NCBI GenBank assembly: GCA_002914805.1
Contig: JXTB01000044.1
Location: 358,452-422,451, forward strand
Reading direction: 5' to 3'
Source: Parasponia andersonii
Taxonomy: Eukaryota > Streptophyta > Magnoliopsida > Rosales > Cannabaceae
DNA length: 64,000 nucleotides
Part shown: in pieces, positions 11,349 through 23,939 of the stretch
Position numbering within the stretch: the stretch's first letter is position 1
Layout of the letters: each line of letters starts with the position of its first letter
The notes under the pieces: model-generated
Seen by the model: only the letters and a program-made list of their open reading frames with translations
Told to the model about the DNA's origin: nothing
The model's database searches: none
Translations under genes and position numbers: made by a program

Positions 11349-13116
11349 ATAGTTCAAAACAGTATATATGATACGCCAATCTAGTGTGATGTGCCTCCAA
11401 AGTAATTTATATCTCAAATCAGGTCAAAACAGATATAAATCATGTTTTTATAAATTATTTCACAAAATTCTATATTTATTTAAAATATGTGAAAATCAAA
11501 ATTAAACATTGAGTGTCCAATTAGTGTTATGGGGCTATGGAGAAGATTTAGCATCGTTTAAGTATCGTTTGGAGGGTCAGATGTCGTTTTCATATCTTTA
11601 ATTTCTTGGTTTGAAAACTTGATTTTCAAATGGAGTTTCAAATCATGAAACAAACATTATTACTGAATTTAGAACAATAAAAAATGATAGGTTAGACATA
11701 TAATTTGTCCAATTTAGAGCAAGGCTTGATGATACGCAAATCGAGACAAATCTGAGTAGTCAAATTTCGATTTTTGTACTAATTTTAAAACATAGTCAAT
11801 ATATAACTTATTTTTACTATTTTCAATGCAGATTCCAAAAATAATATTAGTTTCAAAATCTAATGGTCTAATAAAAAAGTCAAGTTCGAAATTATTTATA
11901 CATAAAACTGCCTAATAAAATTAAACTCAAATAGAGCAAAATTGAGACACGAGACACCTACCACAAGATTGCCCGTGAGGAGAGGAGTCTACAACGACCA
12001 ATGTCGCAACGAACGACAGTTGGAATAATCTCCGGCGAGCGTTTTGGTCTACATAATTTTCAGCGTTTTCCTAACGATTAGCTGCTCTGGCGAGGCTTGG
12101 TTCAGTGACACTGTGATCGTTCGGTAGTGGTGTATCGTTTCCGAGTGGTAGAAGGCTTCAACGACGGTGGGTTGGACGGCTGCAACAGCTGGCCTTATGT
12201 GAAGGGGCTCAGGAATCTTGAGGAGGAAGAAGGGGAAATGCAAGGATTTATGGGCAATTTTAGAAACTGTAGCGCTACGTGTCAATTTTTGAGAGATTGG
12301 TCACTATTTAAATTATTTATACTTTAACACATTTTTTTGAAATTTTTACTCAAAAACTTAAATAATTACACTTTGATTTCAATTTTTAAGTTTTCCTTAT
12401 ATATTTGCCCAAACGAACCTATACACCTGATTCCTTCTAAATTTATACAATAATTCGATTTTAAAAAAAATTGGTCAAAAGAACATAGTACCCTTGTTTA
12501 ATTTAAGGGGTTTTACAATACAATTAAATATGATGCTCATAATTAAAATTAAAATCAAAAGATTCAAATGAATGCACTACCAATATTTAAAAAAAAAATT
12601 GTAACATGCCACACCATTTGTCAATAAACAGAAATTCAAATGCAAAAAAGTCTGGCTCCCTTATTCCTACTACTCCACTTCCAATAACCCATAATTAAAA
12701 TAAACATATGACATCTTTTGAGCCAATAGGTTCTATCATCCACTCTCTGTTTGGAGGCACTGGATTATATTTATTATCAGCTAGCGTAACAACCACAAAG
12801 GAACAGGTATTCATAACACACACAAGATAAATATATATATACACTATAATTAATTAGTCAAACTTATTAGTTATATTACTATACTAATTCAGAATAGATT
12901 ATTTTCTTTCCACTGTAATTTTGTGCCCCTAAATTTCTTTTCTGATTTGCTTCTTTTTCTCCGATTGTTGTACCCTCTGTCTACTATACTTTGGAGTATA
13001 TGTTGTTAGGTTAACGGCTCTTTTTGTTTGTATTCACCAAATGTTGCCTACTGGTATAGATCTTTTGCCGAATGATCTTCATGATAACCCATAAAATAAT
13101 AACCCTTAAAGTCAAG
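11349..13116. repeat. Direct duplication, unit 2
   Basis: Second copy of 9541-11347. It lacks a 35-bp segment present in unit 1 (just before the ATTGAGTGTCC word) and begins in the middle of the LTR, so it did not arise by transposition. Its right end runs without a break into the promoter region of the HIPP gene. Confidence 0.95.
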
Positions 13117-13298
13117 GCATGTACATAGGTTTTATCTACAACAATTGTCTGGATGCACGCAATGTGACGATTCTTTTTTTTTTTTTTTTTTTAAAATTAT
13201 TATTAGAGTATATTATATTTCCCATATTTTCATAGACAATAGATATATAGATGATGACACAATAAGGCAAAAGCTCTTGAAGAATGCATAGAGAGAGC

Positions 13299-13306
13299 TA
13301 TATATA
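13299..13306 (+). promoter_or_regulatory. Candidate TATA box of the HIPP gene
   Basis: GC-TATATATA-GG about 175 bp upstream of the ATG. A second candidate, TATAAAA at 13434-13440, is only 40 bp from the ATG and would leave almost no leader, so the upstream site is preferred. Confidence 0.45.
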
Positions 13307-13479
13307 GGAAGGTGAACAACCCCGGCCAAAGATCCGTTACGCCGGACCCCTCTTACTTTTAAGTTCTTCTTTATTACACGTGTGAAATTAAAGTCCTTCA
13401 TATCGATCTAGCTAGATAGTTTTTGATTATTTGTATAAAAGGGGAAAAAAAAAACAAAGGAGAGTAAGTGACTTCTTCA

Positions 13480-14483
13480 ATGGTACAAAGGACTGTGTTA
13501 AAGGTTGATCTTTCATGCCTAAAATGCAAGAAGAAGCTTCTCAAGGCGGTGTCTACACTAGAAGGTAAAGTGCGATAATTATTATCTCTTATTAATTCGA
13601 ACAACTATTACGAGTATGTAGCGTTGTTGGTCCGTAATGTTTCATTTGTTTTATACATTGGACCTAAATTTTGTTTATGGCATGCAGTGTGGAACATAAA
13701 TAAATTTTTTTCTTAGCATCCTAATATTCTGTCCTTTTCAGTCCTAAAAATCTGTTTAAAGCGAAAGAGGGGAAAATGTATTGCACCATTGATTGCAATC
13801 CAACTCTAATTACTTACACGAAATTAATTCATGAGACCCATATAACAATTACTACTAGATTTGGCTGCAAACTCCTTACAAAATGTTTAAATATATATGG
13901 GCCGAGAATATTATATAGAGCAATAATTTAAACTGATGTTCAGTATGAGCTTCCGTTATGTTAGATTATTTAATAATCTGTTGTCTGAAAACAGCTTTTG
14001 AAAGTAGACTGTTTCGTAAAAGATTACAGATATAATTGGCAGGGAAATCTAACTACTTGTAACAAAAATTTTGAGAAAGCAAAGAATCTAACTTGTATTA
14101 TCTGAATAATACGTTCTCTAAACTGGCCTTGTATTCAACAATAATTTTACTTGTTGATTAATCCAAACATTTTAGGTGTTGATAAAATAGAAGTTGATGC
14201 AGCCAAGGGAACGTTGACCGTAACTGGCAATGCAGACCCATACAAGATCATAATTAGCGTAAGAAAAGCTGGCAAACATGCTGACGTAGTTAACGTAGGC
14301 CCCCCACCCGCCCCTCCAAAACCGGCGGACGAAAAGAAGGGCGGCGGCCAAGATAAGAATAAGGCCACCGAGGCCGAATCATTGATCCACAACCCCCACA
14401 CCTGCCCTGAATGTCGAAAGCTCGTTTTTGTTCAATTGGACCGTTGGAATGAGCCCAACCCATCATCATGTTCCATCATGTGA
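13480..14483 (+). CDS. HIPP: Heavy-metal-associated isoprenylated plant protein (HIPP), 130 aa
   Basis: Exon 1 is 13480-13564 and exon 2 is 14176-14483, with a GT-AG phase-1 intron that splits a Gly codon as usual in this family. An HMA fold runs from about residue 4 to 70, with the metal-binding pair CLKC (Cys13, Cys16) and the following LEGVDKIEVD turn. Next comes a Pro/Lys/Gly-rich linker (residues 70-95), then a second Cys pair CPEC (Cys105, Cys108). The protein ends CSIM, a CaaX box for farnesylation at Cys127. HIPPs bind soft metal ions such as Cu, Cd or Zn and attach to membranes or nuclei through the lipid; several act in metal tolerance or disease response. The exact role here is unknown. 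The start is the only ATG upstream in frame with the HMA fold. Confidence 0.92.
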
Positions 14484-16475
14484 CCATGAACCCCATCCAA
14501 CTCAAAATTGGGAAAAATTTTCATTTAATTCAGGCTCTAGTCGCCACTTTAAATAAGTCATCGAAATATGGTTAGCTTTTGATCTTGCACCATTTTCAAT
14601 ATCTTAATGGTATGAGAATTCAAATCTTTACACATATACGTACATAGGAAAAGACTCGTGACATTTATAAAATCACTGTGGACATGTATATTGCCTTTTG
14701 TGTTTGTTATGGGTTATGTAGAAAAAGCAATCAATAATAATGATTTTTTTTTTGTTAGCTAACAAACCATTAAATGATAGCTATTAGATCAAAATGGATT
14801 GTGTCGTATCTTCAAACTCTTCAAACTATTAAGTAAATGTGTATATATTAGTGGTGGTGGTGGGTGACGCGTTAGGCATATAAATATGGGCGCTGCTAGT
14901 TGCGGAGGTGAAACAAGGAGGGAGGCGGAATCCATTAAAAGTAATTATATATATAAAAAAAAAACAACAAATTAAGTAACGATAGGAAAACGATGTTATC
15001 CTTTCTATTAAAAAGTTTAAAACAGAACCCAGAGCAAATAAATAGTTTATGCTTCTAACTTCTAAGCCGTCGTGGTGTCTCTTGGTTTTCTTTAATTAAT
15101 TAACATTTTTATTAAACATAATAATAATAATAGTTCGCTACGCTGAAAAAGGCGTGGACTCTGAATTCCCAGTACGAATGTTTCGCTATTTATGAATTTT
15201 TAACTAATATTACAAATACATTGTTTGGTAGTTGGTGACATGTTGTTTCTTGCTGATACATTTTTTTTTTTTAAATTGGCATTTGCTGATGAAAATACAT
15301 TTATACATTAATGATAACAATGTCAAATATCAACGGTACACAGAGAAAGCCTCTAACGTAAAACCATTGACTACTAGCAAAGGATTTTCACTAAGGATTA
15401 GATTCCTCGAATGCCCTTAAATTAAAATTGTCAAATTAAGTCCCAAATTCTGCTTATCATTTTTTGCTTACGTGAAGCAAACACGTGAAAAGATTGGCGA
15501 AACAAATTCAAAAGACAAAATAAGTCAATTTATACGCTCTGTACGTGAAAAGATATAACTAACTTAATCATAGAGATGGAGTGATGTTTGTTACAAGTCT
15601 ATAAGTTGGATGTGCTATTTGGAGTATTGTGTTTCGACTCTAGCTTTAAACTAGATAATCGTATAATACTTAGTATAGTCTGTCGCACTAAGTTAGTCTA
15701 CCAACACTCAAGATAGAGACTTAGAATAAGTTTTGAGATAAAGTAGTAAAAGAGTAAGAGAGTTTAATTGAATGAAAATTTTGTATCATTTTTAAAATAT
15801 TTACAATTCTCACAAACAGAACTTGTGTACAAATGAACCCAATAGATCCTTTATATAGGCAAAGCTTAAACTAACCAAGGGTTATGATCGTGCTAAGTAA
15901 CATGATCTTACAAAGGGTCTAAAATCTTCCTATATAAAATAATAATATCCACAAAAATATTTACATAACAAAATCTAGAACAAATTATCTAGATCTTTCT
16001 AAGAGGTTCACCCACCATCTTGGCTCTTCCAAGTCATTCTATGAGCTTCTAGAACTGTTCCAACCTATCTAGCACCATTGACCTTGTCTAGAGCCTTTTA
16101 AGATTTAGTAGCGCCATCTAGAGTCTCTTAGTATAGCCAAAACCTTTCTTGATCATTCTAGAAGTATCCACCACGTTTTAGGGTATTCCTCTATCTTTTT
16201 GGGTAAACAGTATATGTAGGAGATCTTAGAGTCATAAGTAGCAATATTTAGATTTTAGAGAGCCAAATGAGCAGGGCGTAACAATTAGCTTCCATTGTGG
16301 AGTCTTGCTCTACTCAAAAGCTCTATCTTAAAATGGCGTTAATTTTTGGAAAGAGGCTAGATAGCCCTACATTTATAGCTAGATTTCTTGAAATAGTGTT
16401 TGATGAGGGCATCAAGACACCACTACTCCTTGTATTCAGAAAAAAGAAAATAAAAGATAACATATAGAATAATAT
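14484..16475. other. Intergenic DNA with an LTR-like remnant
   Basis: No gene seen. The stretch from about 15590 to 16250 has repeated CTAGA/TCTAGA words and a TATATAGG box (15852-15859), suggesting a decayed LTR or other repeat. No ends or target duplication could be fixed. Confidence 0.35.
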
Positions 16476-16610
16476 AATTTATACTAAATTTTTAATATTA
16501 ACACATGTGGCATATGATGTATTAGTTATTTGTAGTAATTTTAATATACTAAATGAATAATACTAACTCATATAGCATATGTGTTGTATTAAAAATTTGG
16601 TAATAAATTT
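16476..16610. repeat. Fold-back MITE-like hairpin
   Basis: The left arm 16476-16529 and right arm 16557-16610 are imperfect reverse complements, pairing words such as AAATTTTTAATA with TATTAAAAATTT and ACACATGTGGCATATGA with TCATATAGCATATGTGT. The loop is about 27 bp. No coding capacity. Confidence 0.6.
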
Positions 16611-16629
16611 GGTATATTTAGCATTATCT

Positions 16630-16720
16630 TAATATATACACATGCACCAATCCAATAAATATTTTTTACCTATTATTTTGGCCAATGAAAATTTGTGATG
16701 TATATTTTTTACAATAAAAA
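16630..16720 (-). repeat. Small repeat shared with the AAA-ATPase pseudogene
   Basis: The reverse complement matches about 53164-53262, with AAATTTTCATTGGCCAAA, then TAGGTAAAAAA and GGATTGGT in the same order. This points to two dispersed copies of one MITE family in opposite orientations. Confidence 0.6.
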
Positions 16721-16857
16721 ATAAAAAATAATATTAATAATGTATGTGAAATATATATATATATATATTTTGAAAAGGACATCTATAGTAAATAATAGTT
16801 AATAGATCTTTTGCCTAAACTGAAAAATCAACTACTGCTTGTAAATTAAATCATAAA

Positions 16858-17437
16858 TATCACGACCCAAAACCCGGGCCAGTGGTAGAAGGGGAATTTC
16901 ACAGAGGTGAGAAATTCTTTCATTTATTTGAAAAGTATCTAAAAAGTTTAGTTTTGTAAACAGTCCATTTTGATAAAGTATTTGGAATTTCATCCCGTGA
17001 ACCTCTCTCACAGTTCGTATACACCATTAAACATAGAACGAATAATAATTGAAAAACGAGAAAATCAAATATAAGTCCAAGCATCATCATCATCTACAAC
17101 AATAAGTTAAATCCTAGAATGACATACATAAGTTTACAGACAAAATAGAAAGTAGTAGACAAAATAGAAAGTAGTAATCTTGGTTCAATACTAATACAAA
17201 ATCCCAAAGAGTCCAAACACCACAACAGTAGACTTCTAGCATTACCAAGTAATGAACTACAGTCAAGATGGCCTCTTACTCCTCCTGATTATCAAGATCG
17301 CACTGAATACCATCTGAGGAATGGGAGAAGGGGGGGTAAGCATAAAATGCCCAGTAGAAAAATAGTTACCTCGAAGAAAAAAATAGTTCAGTGATAGAAA
17401 ACTCCTGCATGGTTAGTTTAAATCCAAAACATACCCG

Positions 17438-17473
<36 letters not shown>

Positions 17474-19103
17474 ATCCAAACCGGGAGCCCATACATATAA
17501 AACAGTATAATCAAAACCATCAATCTATATGCATATGACACAAATCAACCCATACCCATGAGCTCTCATCCTCTCATCTGTGGAAACCCAGGATGATTGT
17601 ACTAAGTATGCCTAATAGCCTGCCTGACACCTATGCCCATACCCAGAGGGGACACCCGTGTGTTGCCTACCAAACCTAGAGGGGCAACCGAATTGCCTGC
17701 ACCTGCCAAATAGGGAGGTAATAAGAAGAACAAAACCCCGCATGAGTTTACAGACTTTCACCAACAGTGGGGCACGTAGCGCCACACTGTAAAACCGTGC
17801 CCCACTGTAAAACCCATGATGCTAACACGGTACTCATGTATGATCCTATGACACGTGCAATACAGAACTGAAGTATAAAAACTACTATACTCTGGTTTTT
17901 CAATAAAACATGCATAATAGGGTCTTATAGAAAAAGGGCAGCATAACGGTCCTATTTTTGATATACCCAAAATAACCTGCATACAGTAAATTTCCAGAGC
18001 AGTATATTATATATCTCATACAATCAATTCCATCACATATAATTCAAATCATTAAAAACACATTTGTTCTTATATGCTGCAGAAAATAAGTTTTAACTCA
18101 AAAATGGTATAAAATGAAAGTAACTAAACCCCTACCTCACCAGAATAGTGATACCATGCTATTGAGTCCTCAAGGTGTCGTTGACGATCGCCCGGAGGGT
18201 CGGGAACCAATTCCAAGCCCTCGATCGTCCTTTTGCGAAAGGTCAACTTCTCACCGGAGCTTCAATTTTACAAACAGACCTCTTCACTAAATTTCTAGCA
18301 CCCAAAATAGCTAGGTTAGACATATAGTTTGTCCAATTCTAGTACGGACCCACACCGGACCGATGGCGTGCAAAATGAGACAAAATCTCGACCGTCCGAT
18401 CTCGATTTTCGTGCTAATCACCAAACAACATAATATATATATCAAACTTCTCCATTTTCTGAGTACATTCCAAAAATGAACTCAAAAAGACAATCCAATG
18501 GCCAGATAAAAAACAACACCCATAAACTCGAAATGCCCAAAAATGGCAACTTTCAATCCGGATAAAATTAGGTTGAGATATATATATACCTTGATGATCC
18601 TTGAGATGAAACAAATGCAATGGGACAAGTTGGGGGTCGAATGGTGGCTGAAATCATCGCTGGTGACGAAAAGTCCGAAACGGCCTCCTTGGAGATTTCC
18701 GACGATGCATGCGGCGGTGGCGATTGGGAACAGGCGGTGAAGCTTCGGCGCGGCCTGGCGAGTCGACACCGGTTGGTGGCGCGGGGGGACGATGGCTGGC
18801 GGCAGCTAGGCGATGTCCTGTGGTGGTGCGGTCGAGAGAGTTGAGAGAGAAGAGAGAGAAATCGGGGAAGAAGAGAGAGAAGAGAAATGAGTGAACACGC
18901 CATGTGGCCTATTTTGAATGGGACGTGCAATTTTTCAAAAATTACACGTAAGTTCCCAAAATTTCAAATCTCTATCAATTTAGTCCCCCAAAATTTGCAA
19001 TTTAGTCCATCTGCACAAAACTTTTGCAATTAATCCATACAAAATTATATCTGGAAAATTGGTAAAATGTCCAAATTACCCTAAAAAATTCCGGGTTTTT
19101 ACA
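16858..19103 (+). mobile_element. Solo LTR, copy 2 of the 2.2-kb family
   Basis: Starts TATCACGACCC (second base changed from the family TG) and ends GGGTTTTTACA. Flanks are ATAAA (16853-16857) and TTAAA (19104-19108), a 5-bp duplication with one mismatch. Length is 2246 bp. It aligns through its whole length with copy 3 (49495-51701), including the CCCAGTAG segment, an (AT)n at 17452-17472, and a GC-rich tail at 18640-18890. Open frames in that GC-rich tail, on both strands, have no family support. The element lies about 300 bp before the start of the dead Tm-1 copy. Confidence 0.85.
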
Positions 19104-19402
19104 TTAAAAATCTAATCTAAATTACTTTTTCTATCATATTGATTCCATAGACTATACTCCGTACTCGAGTCCCCAATCTGATATTCATATTCATATACTT
19201 TTATCCGATTATTCTCTATGAGTCATCATATCTTTTTAATTTATTGCTTGAAATTCCTGCTATACTTTTCCCCTTTGCTAACTACTTCTGTACTACGTTC
19301 TATGTATAGACACCACGTAATGGGTCTCCACAGTATATTAATAGAACCTAAATTTATTCGACTCAGAAGCTTTGACTCAGTTCTCGACTCAGAAAACCGA
19401 AA
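19104..19402. other. Upstream region of the dead Tm-1 copy
   Basis: The last 50 bp (GACTCAG and CGACTCAGAAAACCG words) resemble the leader of the intact Tm-1-like gene just before 39501, so the duplication included the 5' leader. The rest shows nothing. Confidence 0.5.
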
Positions 19403-19582
19403 ATGACTGCTGCCCAAGACAGAACTCCCCGAGTTTTTTGTATTGGAACAGCCGATAACAAGCTCGATGAGCACCTATTCCTATCCGAGTCAGTTTAGTT
19501 AAATCTCAACGCCTTCTCTAGCTCTTCCTCGTTGACCCCAGAAGTAACCATTGTTGAAGTCTCTACAAGCGAGAAGGAGACT
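19403..19582 (+). pseudogene. Tm-1-like pseudogene, 5' part (interrupted)
   Basis: Begins with an ATG and a short stretch (TPRVF-IGTAD-KLDE) matching residues 1-60 of the intact Tm-1-like protein at 39501. It has a stop codon where the intact gene has Arg (after LSESV) and is cut by the LTR that starts at 19583. The remainder of the same exon resumes at 35543, about 16 kb downstream. Orientation and order match the intact gene, so this is a tandem paralogue killed by insertion and point mutation. Confidence 0.9.
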
Positions 19583-20038
19583 TGACGTAGCGGATTACTA
19601 GATTTTGTTCTAACTTGGGTTCTCATAACAAGAATAAAAATAAGTAAAATTCTTAAAGAGAATTTAGAAGAGAAAATTAAGAAGTGATTGAAAATTGGAT
19701 GATTACAACTCTTGGCAATGAAGGTAATTTATACAAGTTTAAGATTAATCTAAACTTTCTAATAAAATAATTCTAAAAAATTCACAACTATATACCTATC
19801 ACCTACCAACCAAACATACTTAAATAAATAAATTGATCACATAACATACTTTAAATAAACAAATTATTCACCTAACACACTTCAAATAAATAAGCTAAAT
19901 AACCTAACACATTTCAAATAATAAGTCTGAAATACTTAACATACAAAAGTATTCTACTAACCAATAGAATGTTCATTAGATTGGGTTTTGGAATTTTGGG
20001 CCTTGTCTTTGGGTCATTGATGTTTGTGGGCTGCTGCA
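19583..20038 (-). repeat. 3' LTR of the minus-strand gypsy element
   Basis: 456 bp, TGACGTAG...GCTGCTGCA on the plus strand. Matches 35128-35542 with many substitutions and indels. Confidence 0.85.
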
Positions 20039-20056
20039 TCAATTCTCCCCTACTTG
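20039..20056 (-). other. Polypurine tract
   Basis: On the minus strand reads AAGTAGGGGAGAATTGA directly before the LTR, the plus-strand priming site for reverse transcription. Confidence 0.7.
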
Positions 20057-20100
20057 AAAAAATAACTCGTCCTCGAGTTGCTCATGGCATGAGTTCCGGT

Positions 20101-23100
20101 CTATGGTACTTGTATAGATCTTGGAACATTGATGGTCTTAGAAATTGTGTAACTATATGGTAGATCAATGACATATACATTATCATTAATCTTTTGAATG
20201 ATGCAAAAAGGGCCAATTTTCTTTTGCTTGAGTTTATTGTATTCTTCTACTGGAAGTCTTTCTTTATGTAAATAAACCATTACAAAATTACCCTCTTTGA
20301 AAGTTTTGAATCTTTTGTACTTGTCAGCATTAGCCTTGTATTTTGCAATAGACTCTTCTAACTTTCTTTTCATTTCTTCATGGATGTAGATCGCCTTATT
20401 AGTCAAATAATCAGCAATAATGCTTATCCCTAGAAGTTTTGGTAAAGATACCAAGTCGAGAGTATGCAACGGAGGACGAATATAAACAATTTCAAATAGA
20501 GATTTATCGTTGGAACGATTCAGCAAGTTCTTATAAGCAAACTCAGCTTACAATAGGATATTCTCCCATTGTCTAGGACTTTCTTTGATCAAGCACTGTA
20601 AAATTTTTCTTAGTGTGCGATTAGTAACTTCACTTTGCCCATGTATTTGAGGATGACAAGTGCTACTAAATTATAAGATAGTATCAAGTCTCGTCCACAA
20701 AGTGCACCAAAAATAACTGAGGAATTTACTATCACATTCAGAGACTATTGTCCTTAGTAATCCATGCAGATGAACAATCTCTCGAAAGAACAATTGAGCA
20801 ATATAAGTAGTATCTGAAGTTTTCTTGTAGGGAATAAAATAAGCCATCTTTGAAAAACAATCTACCATAACAAAGATAGAATCCGAACTTTTTTGTGTTC
20901 TTAATAGTCTCAAGATTAAATTCATAGACAAATTTTTCCAAGGCGCATCTGGAATAGGAAGTGGCATGTACAATCCAGTGTTTTGAACTTGTCCTTTTGC
21001 AGTCTGGTATATATTACAACACTTGATAAATTTCTCGACATCATGTTTAAGATGTGGCCAAAAGTATTTAGCTTCAACTAATGAAATAGTTTTGTCGCGC
21101 TCCATATATCCTCCTAACCTTCCTACGTATAGCTCCTGAATAATGTGCTTTTTGAGAGATCCTCGTGAAATACATAAATGATTTTCAAAGAATAGAAAAC
21201 TATCATGTATTTGATGTTTATTTGCAACTCCACTAATGCACTTCTCCCATTTTTTCTTGAAATCTTCATCTTCAATATATAAGTCTTTCAAATAATCAAA
21301 ACTGATTATTTCATTTTGAACAGTAGTCAGTAACATAACTCGGTGACTTAATACATCAGCAATCTTGTTTGATTGTCCAGATGATATAGGCAATACATAG
21401 AGCATGTATTCGATTTGGTCTAGAAGAGTTGTTGAGGTACTTAAGAACTTAATGATCCGTATTGAAGATGAATTCTTTCTGCACTAAATACGGCTCCCAT
21501 TGTTGTAATGTACAAACAACTGTATATAATTCTTGTTTGTATGTTAACCACTTCTTTCTGGCTTCATTGAGCTTTTCACTAAAGAAAGCTATTGACTTCA
21601 TATATTGAGATAGAACAATCCCAACACCTACGTCAGAAGCATCATAGTTGACTTCGAAAATCTTGTCAAAGTCAAGAAGTACAAGGACTAGTGCATTTGT
21701 GAGTTTTTCCTTCAAAATAGCAAAACTCTATTCCACTTCTTCTGTCCAAAGGAATTTTTTTTTTTTGCTTCAAATAGTTGGTGAGCGATGCAGCTATAGT
21801 ACTAAAATTTCTCACAAATCTTCTATTGAACGTCTCAAGACCATGAAAACTTCGAATTTCTGTAATGGTCTTCGGTATTAGTCATTCTCAGATAGCCTTT
21901 ACCTTATCTTGATCAACTTTGATTCTATTAGAACTTACAACAAATCCCAAGAAGACTAAACTGCCAGTCATAGAGCTACATTTTTTTAGGTTGATATATA
22001 ACTGATTCTTACAAAGTGCATTAAAAACTTCGGTCAAGTGTTGTAGATATTCTTTCTCATTTTAACTATAGACCAAAATGTCATCAAAATAGACGATGAT
22101 AATTCTTCCAATAAAGGGTTAGAATACTTGATTCATTAACCTAATAAAAGTACTCGGGGCATTGGATAGACCAAACGACATAACTAACCACTCATATAGT
22201 TCTTAATGTATTTTGAATGTAGTCTTCCATTCATCTCTAGGATGAATACGAATCTGATGGTATCTACTTCGCAAATCAATCTTGTAAAAGAGCTTTGATC
22301 CTCCTAATCTATCAAGCATGTCATCCAATCGTGGAATAGGAAATCGATATTGTATTGTAATATTGTTGATGGCCCAACTATTAACGTACATCCTCTAGTT
22401 TCCATCTTTCTTCAGTGTTAGGAGTGCAGGCACAGCTACGGGCTTATACTTTCTCTAATTATCCCTTTCTGAAGGAGGTCTTAGACTTGTGTTTGTAGGA
22501 TCTCATACTCCTTAGGACTCATGCGGTAGTGCAGTAAACTCAGTAGACTTGCTCCGGGAACAAGATTAATTTGGTGTTGAATATTTCGTAGAGGTGATAA
22601 GCTAGCAGGTAACTCCTCAAGAACGATATCTTCAAATTCAAACAATAATGTTTGAACTTGCACAGAAAATATTGGTAGGAATATATACCTCTTTAGGTAT
22701 AAAAAGAAGGTTAGTTCTGGTAGAGGTTATTTGGTTATTTTGTAGCTTCATAGGAGCTAGAATAATCTTCATATTATCCTTGTGGATGCTGTATGTATTA
22801 GCTTTGACATTATACATAGTGTTTAAATCGAATTGCCATGGTCGACCAAGCAACATATGAGAAGCATCCATATCAACTACATCACATAATACCTCATCTT
22901 TGTATTTACCGATGGAGAAAGGAACTCGATATTGTTGTGTTACCTTTGTTTTACCGACGTCCTTGATCAAGCCAATGTGATACGAGACAGTATGTGGTTG
23001 GGTTGGTAGTTGTAACTTGTCCACCATAGTCTTGGATACTATGTTCTCATAACTCCCACTATCAATGATAAGATCACATAGTTGTTGTTAACCGTATAAT

Positions 23101-23480
23101 GAGTCTTGAAGATATTGTGTCGTTACATGTCTTCTTCCTTATTTAGTGTATACATCAATTGTCTTATCACCAAGGAAATACCTTCATCTTCATAAATGAC
23201 TTCCTCAAGTTCAACTTCATCTTCATACTCTTCATTCTCGAAATACGCCTCGTCCCCTTTAATGTCGTCATCATGTGTAATTAGATTGACGGATCTGTTC
23301 TGACGACACTGATTTGAATAGTGGCCTGTTTGTCCACAATGATAACATTTATTACTTCTCGGAACTACATAAGGGTTATTAGTGTTATTGTTGGCTATTT
23401 TCCTTTACGGTCGAGCGATTGGTTGGTTGTAAGGAGTTAGTCTTACTACTTCATCGTGTGGTCTTGCTATGACCTTCCCT
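20101..23480 (-). pseudogene. gypsy pol remnant: zinc knuckle, PR, RT, RNase H, INT
   Basis: Reading leftwards: a CCHC knuckle of the form CYHCGQTGHYSNQC at 23348-23307; protease with DSG near 23060 and MLLGRPW near 22850; RT fingers at 22391-22203 and the catalytic YFDD near 22090; RNase H with a YDASD-type motif at 21715-21449; integrase at 21405-20671; and the integrase C-terminal tail at 20526-20101. Stops and frame changes separate these blocks, so no functional polyprotein can be made. It lies in the 3' half of the old minus-strand element. Confidence 0.85.
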
Positions 23481-23506
23481 TTGCTCAAATTAGGTCTTTG
23501 TGGTGT

Positions 23507-23511
23507 AGGAT
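23507..23511. repeat. Target-site duplication AGGAT, left
   Basis: Identical to 33743-33747 at the other end of the Athila-type element. Confidence 0.8.
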
Positions 23512-23781
23512 TCAATAATCCCAGCTTAAACTCACCACATGTTGACATTTAATTGGTACATCGTGTTATCTTTTGTTTGGTATTTACATTTTTTATCACC
23601 ATTCTTTAGTTTTTACCATTTACTTGCAAATCTTTGTTTCTTATTTCTTAAAACTATCTAGTTTGACATTTAGCGTTTACAAATAATTTAGTAAGCAATC
23701 CCTATAGAGACGATACTTAACTTAGTACTGTATTACTTGTTCGACACGTACACTTGCATAGCAGTTATAAAATTCGCAACA
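23512..23781 (+). repeat. 5' LTR remnant of the Athila-type element
   Basis: Only the last 270 bp, matching 33474-33742 of the 3' LTR. The first 1.2 kb, including the TGATAACTC start, is missing. Confidence 0.9.
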
Positions 23782-23787
23782 AGTTTT

Positions 23788-23804
23788 TGGCGCCGTTGCC
23801 GGGG
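23788..23804 (+). other. Primer-binding site, tRNA-Asp type
   Basis: TGGCGCCGTTGCCGGGG, complementary to the 3' end of plant tRNA-Asp, six bases after the LTR end. Typical of Athila. Confidence 0.85.
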
Positions 23805-23939
23805 AAACTAAAGTTATTCGTAGAAAATAATCTGTTTTTATTGCCTTTGTTTTTTTTTTTTTTTCGTTCCTTATCTTTTTGAGTGGTTGTGCTTGTAGGA
23901 GCTTATACTCTTTATATGAATAATTAGCAAGAACAAAAG

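Noticed and set aside
10279-12327. Two pairs of 66- and 78-aa open frames repeated 1.8 kb apart
   Set aside because: They are inside the duplicated LTR segment. Their conservation reflects the recent duplication, not selection.
18568-18930. Overlapping open frames on both strands in a GC-rich patch
   Set aside because: They lie in the GC-rich tail of solo LTR copy 2, are not kept open in copy 3, and resemble no protein family.
23786-23806. tRNA-like sequence
   Set aside because: It is the 17-base primer site complementary to tRNA-Asp, not a tRNA gene. No cloverleaf is present.
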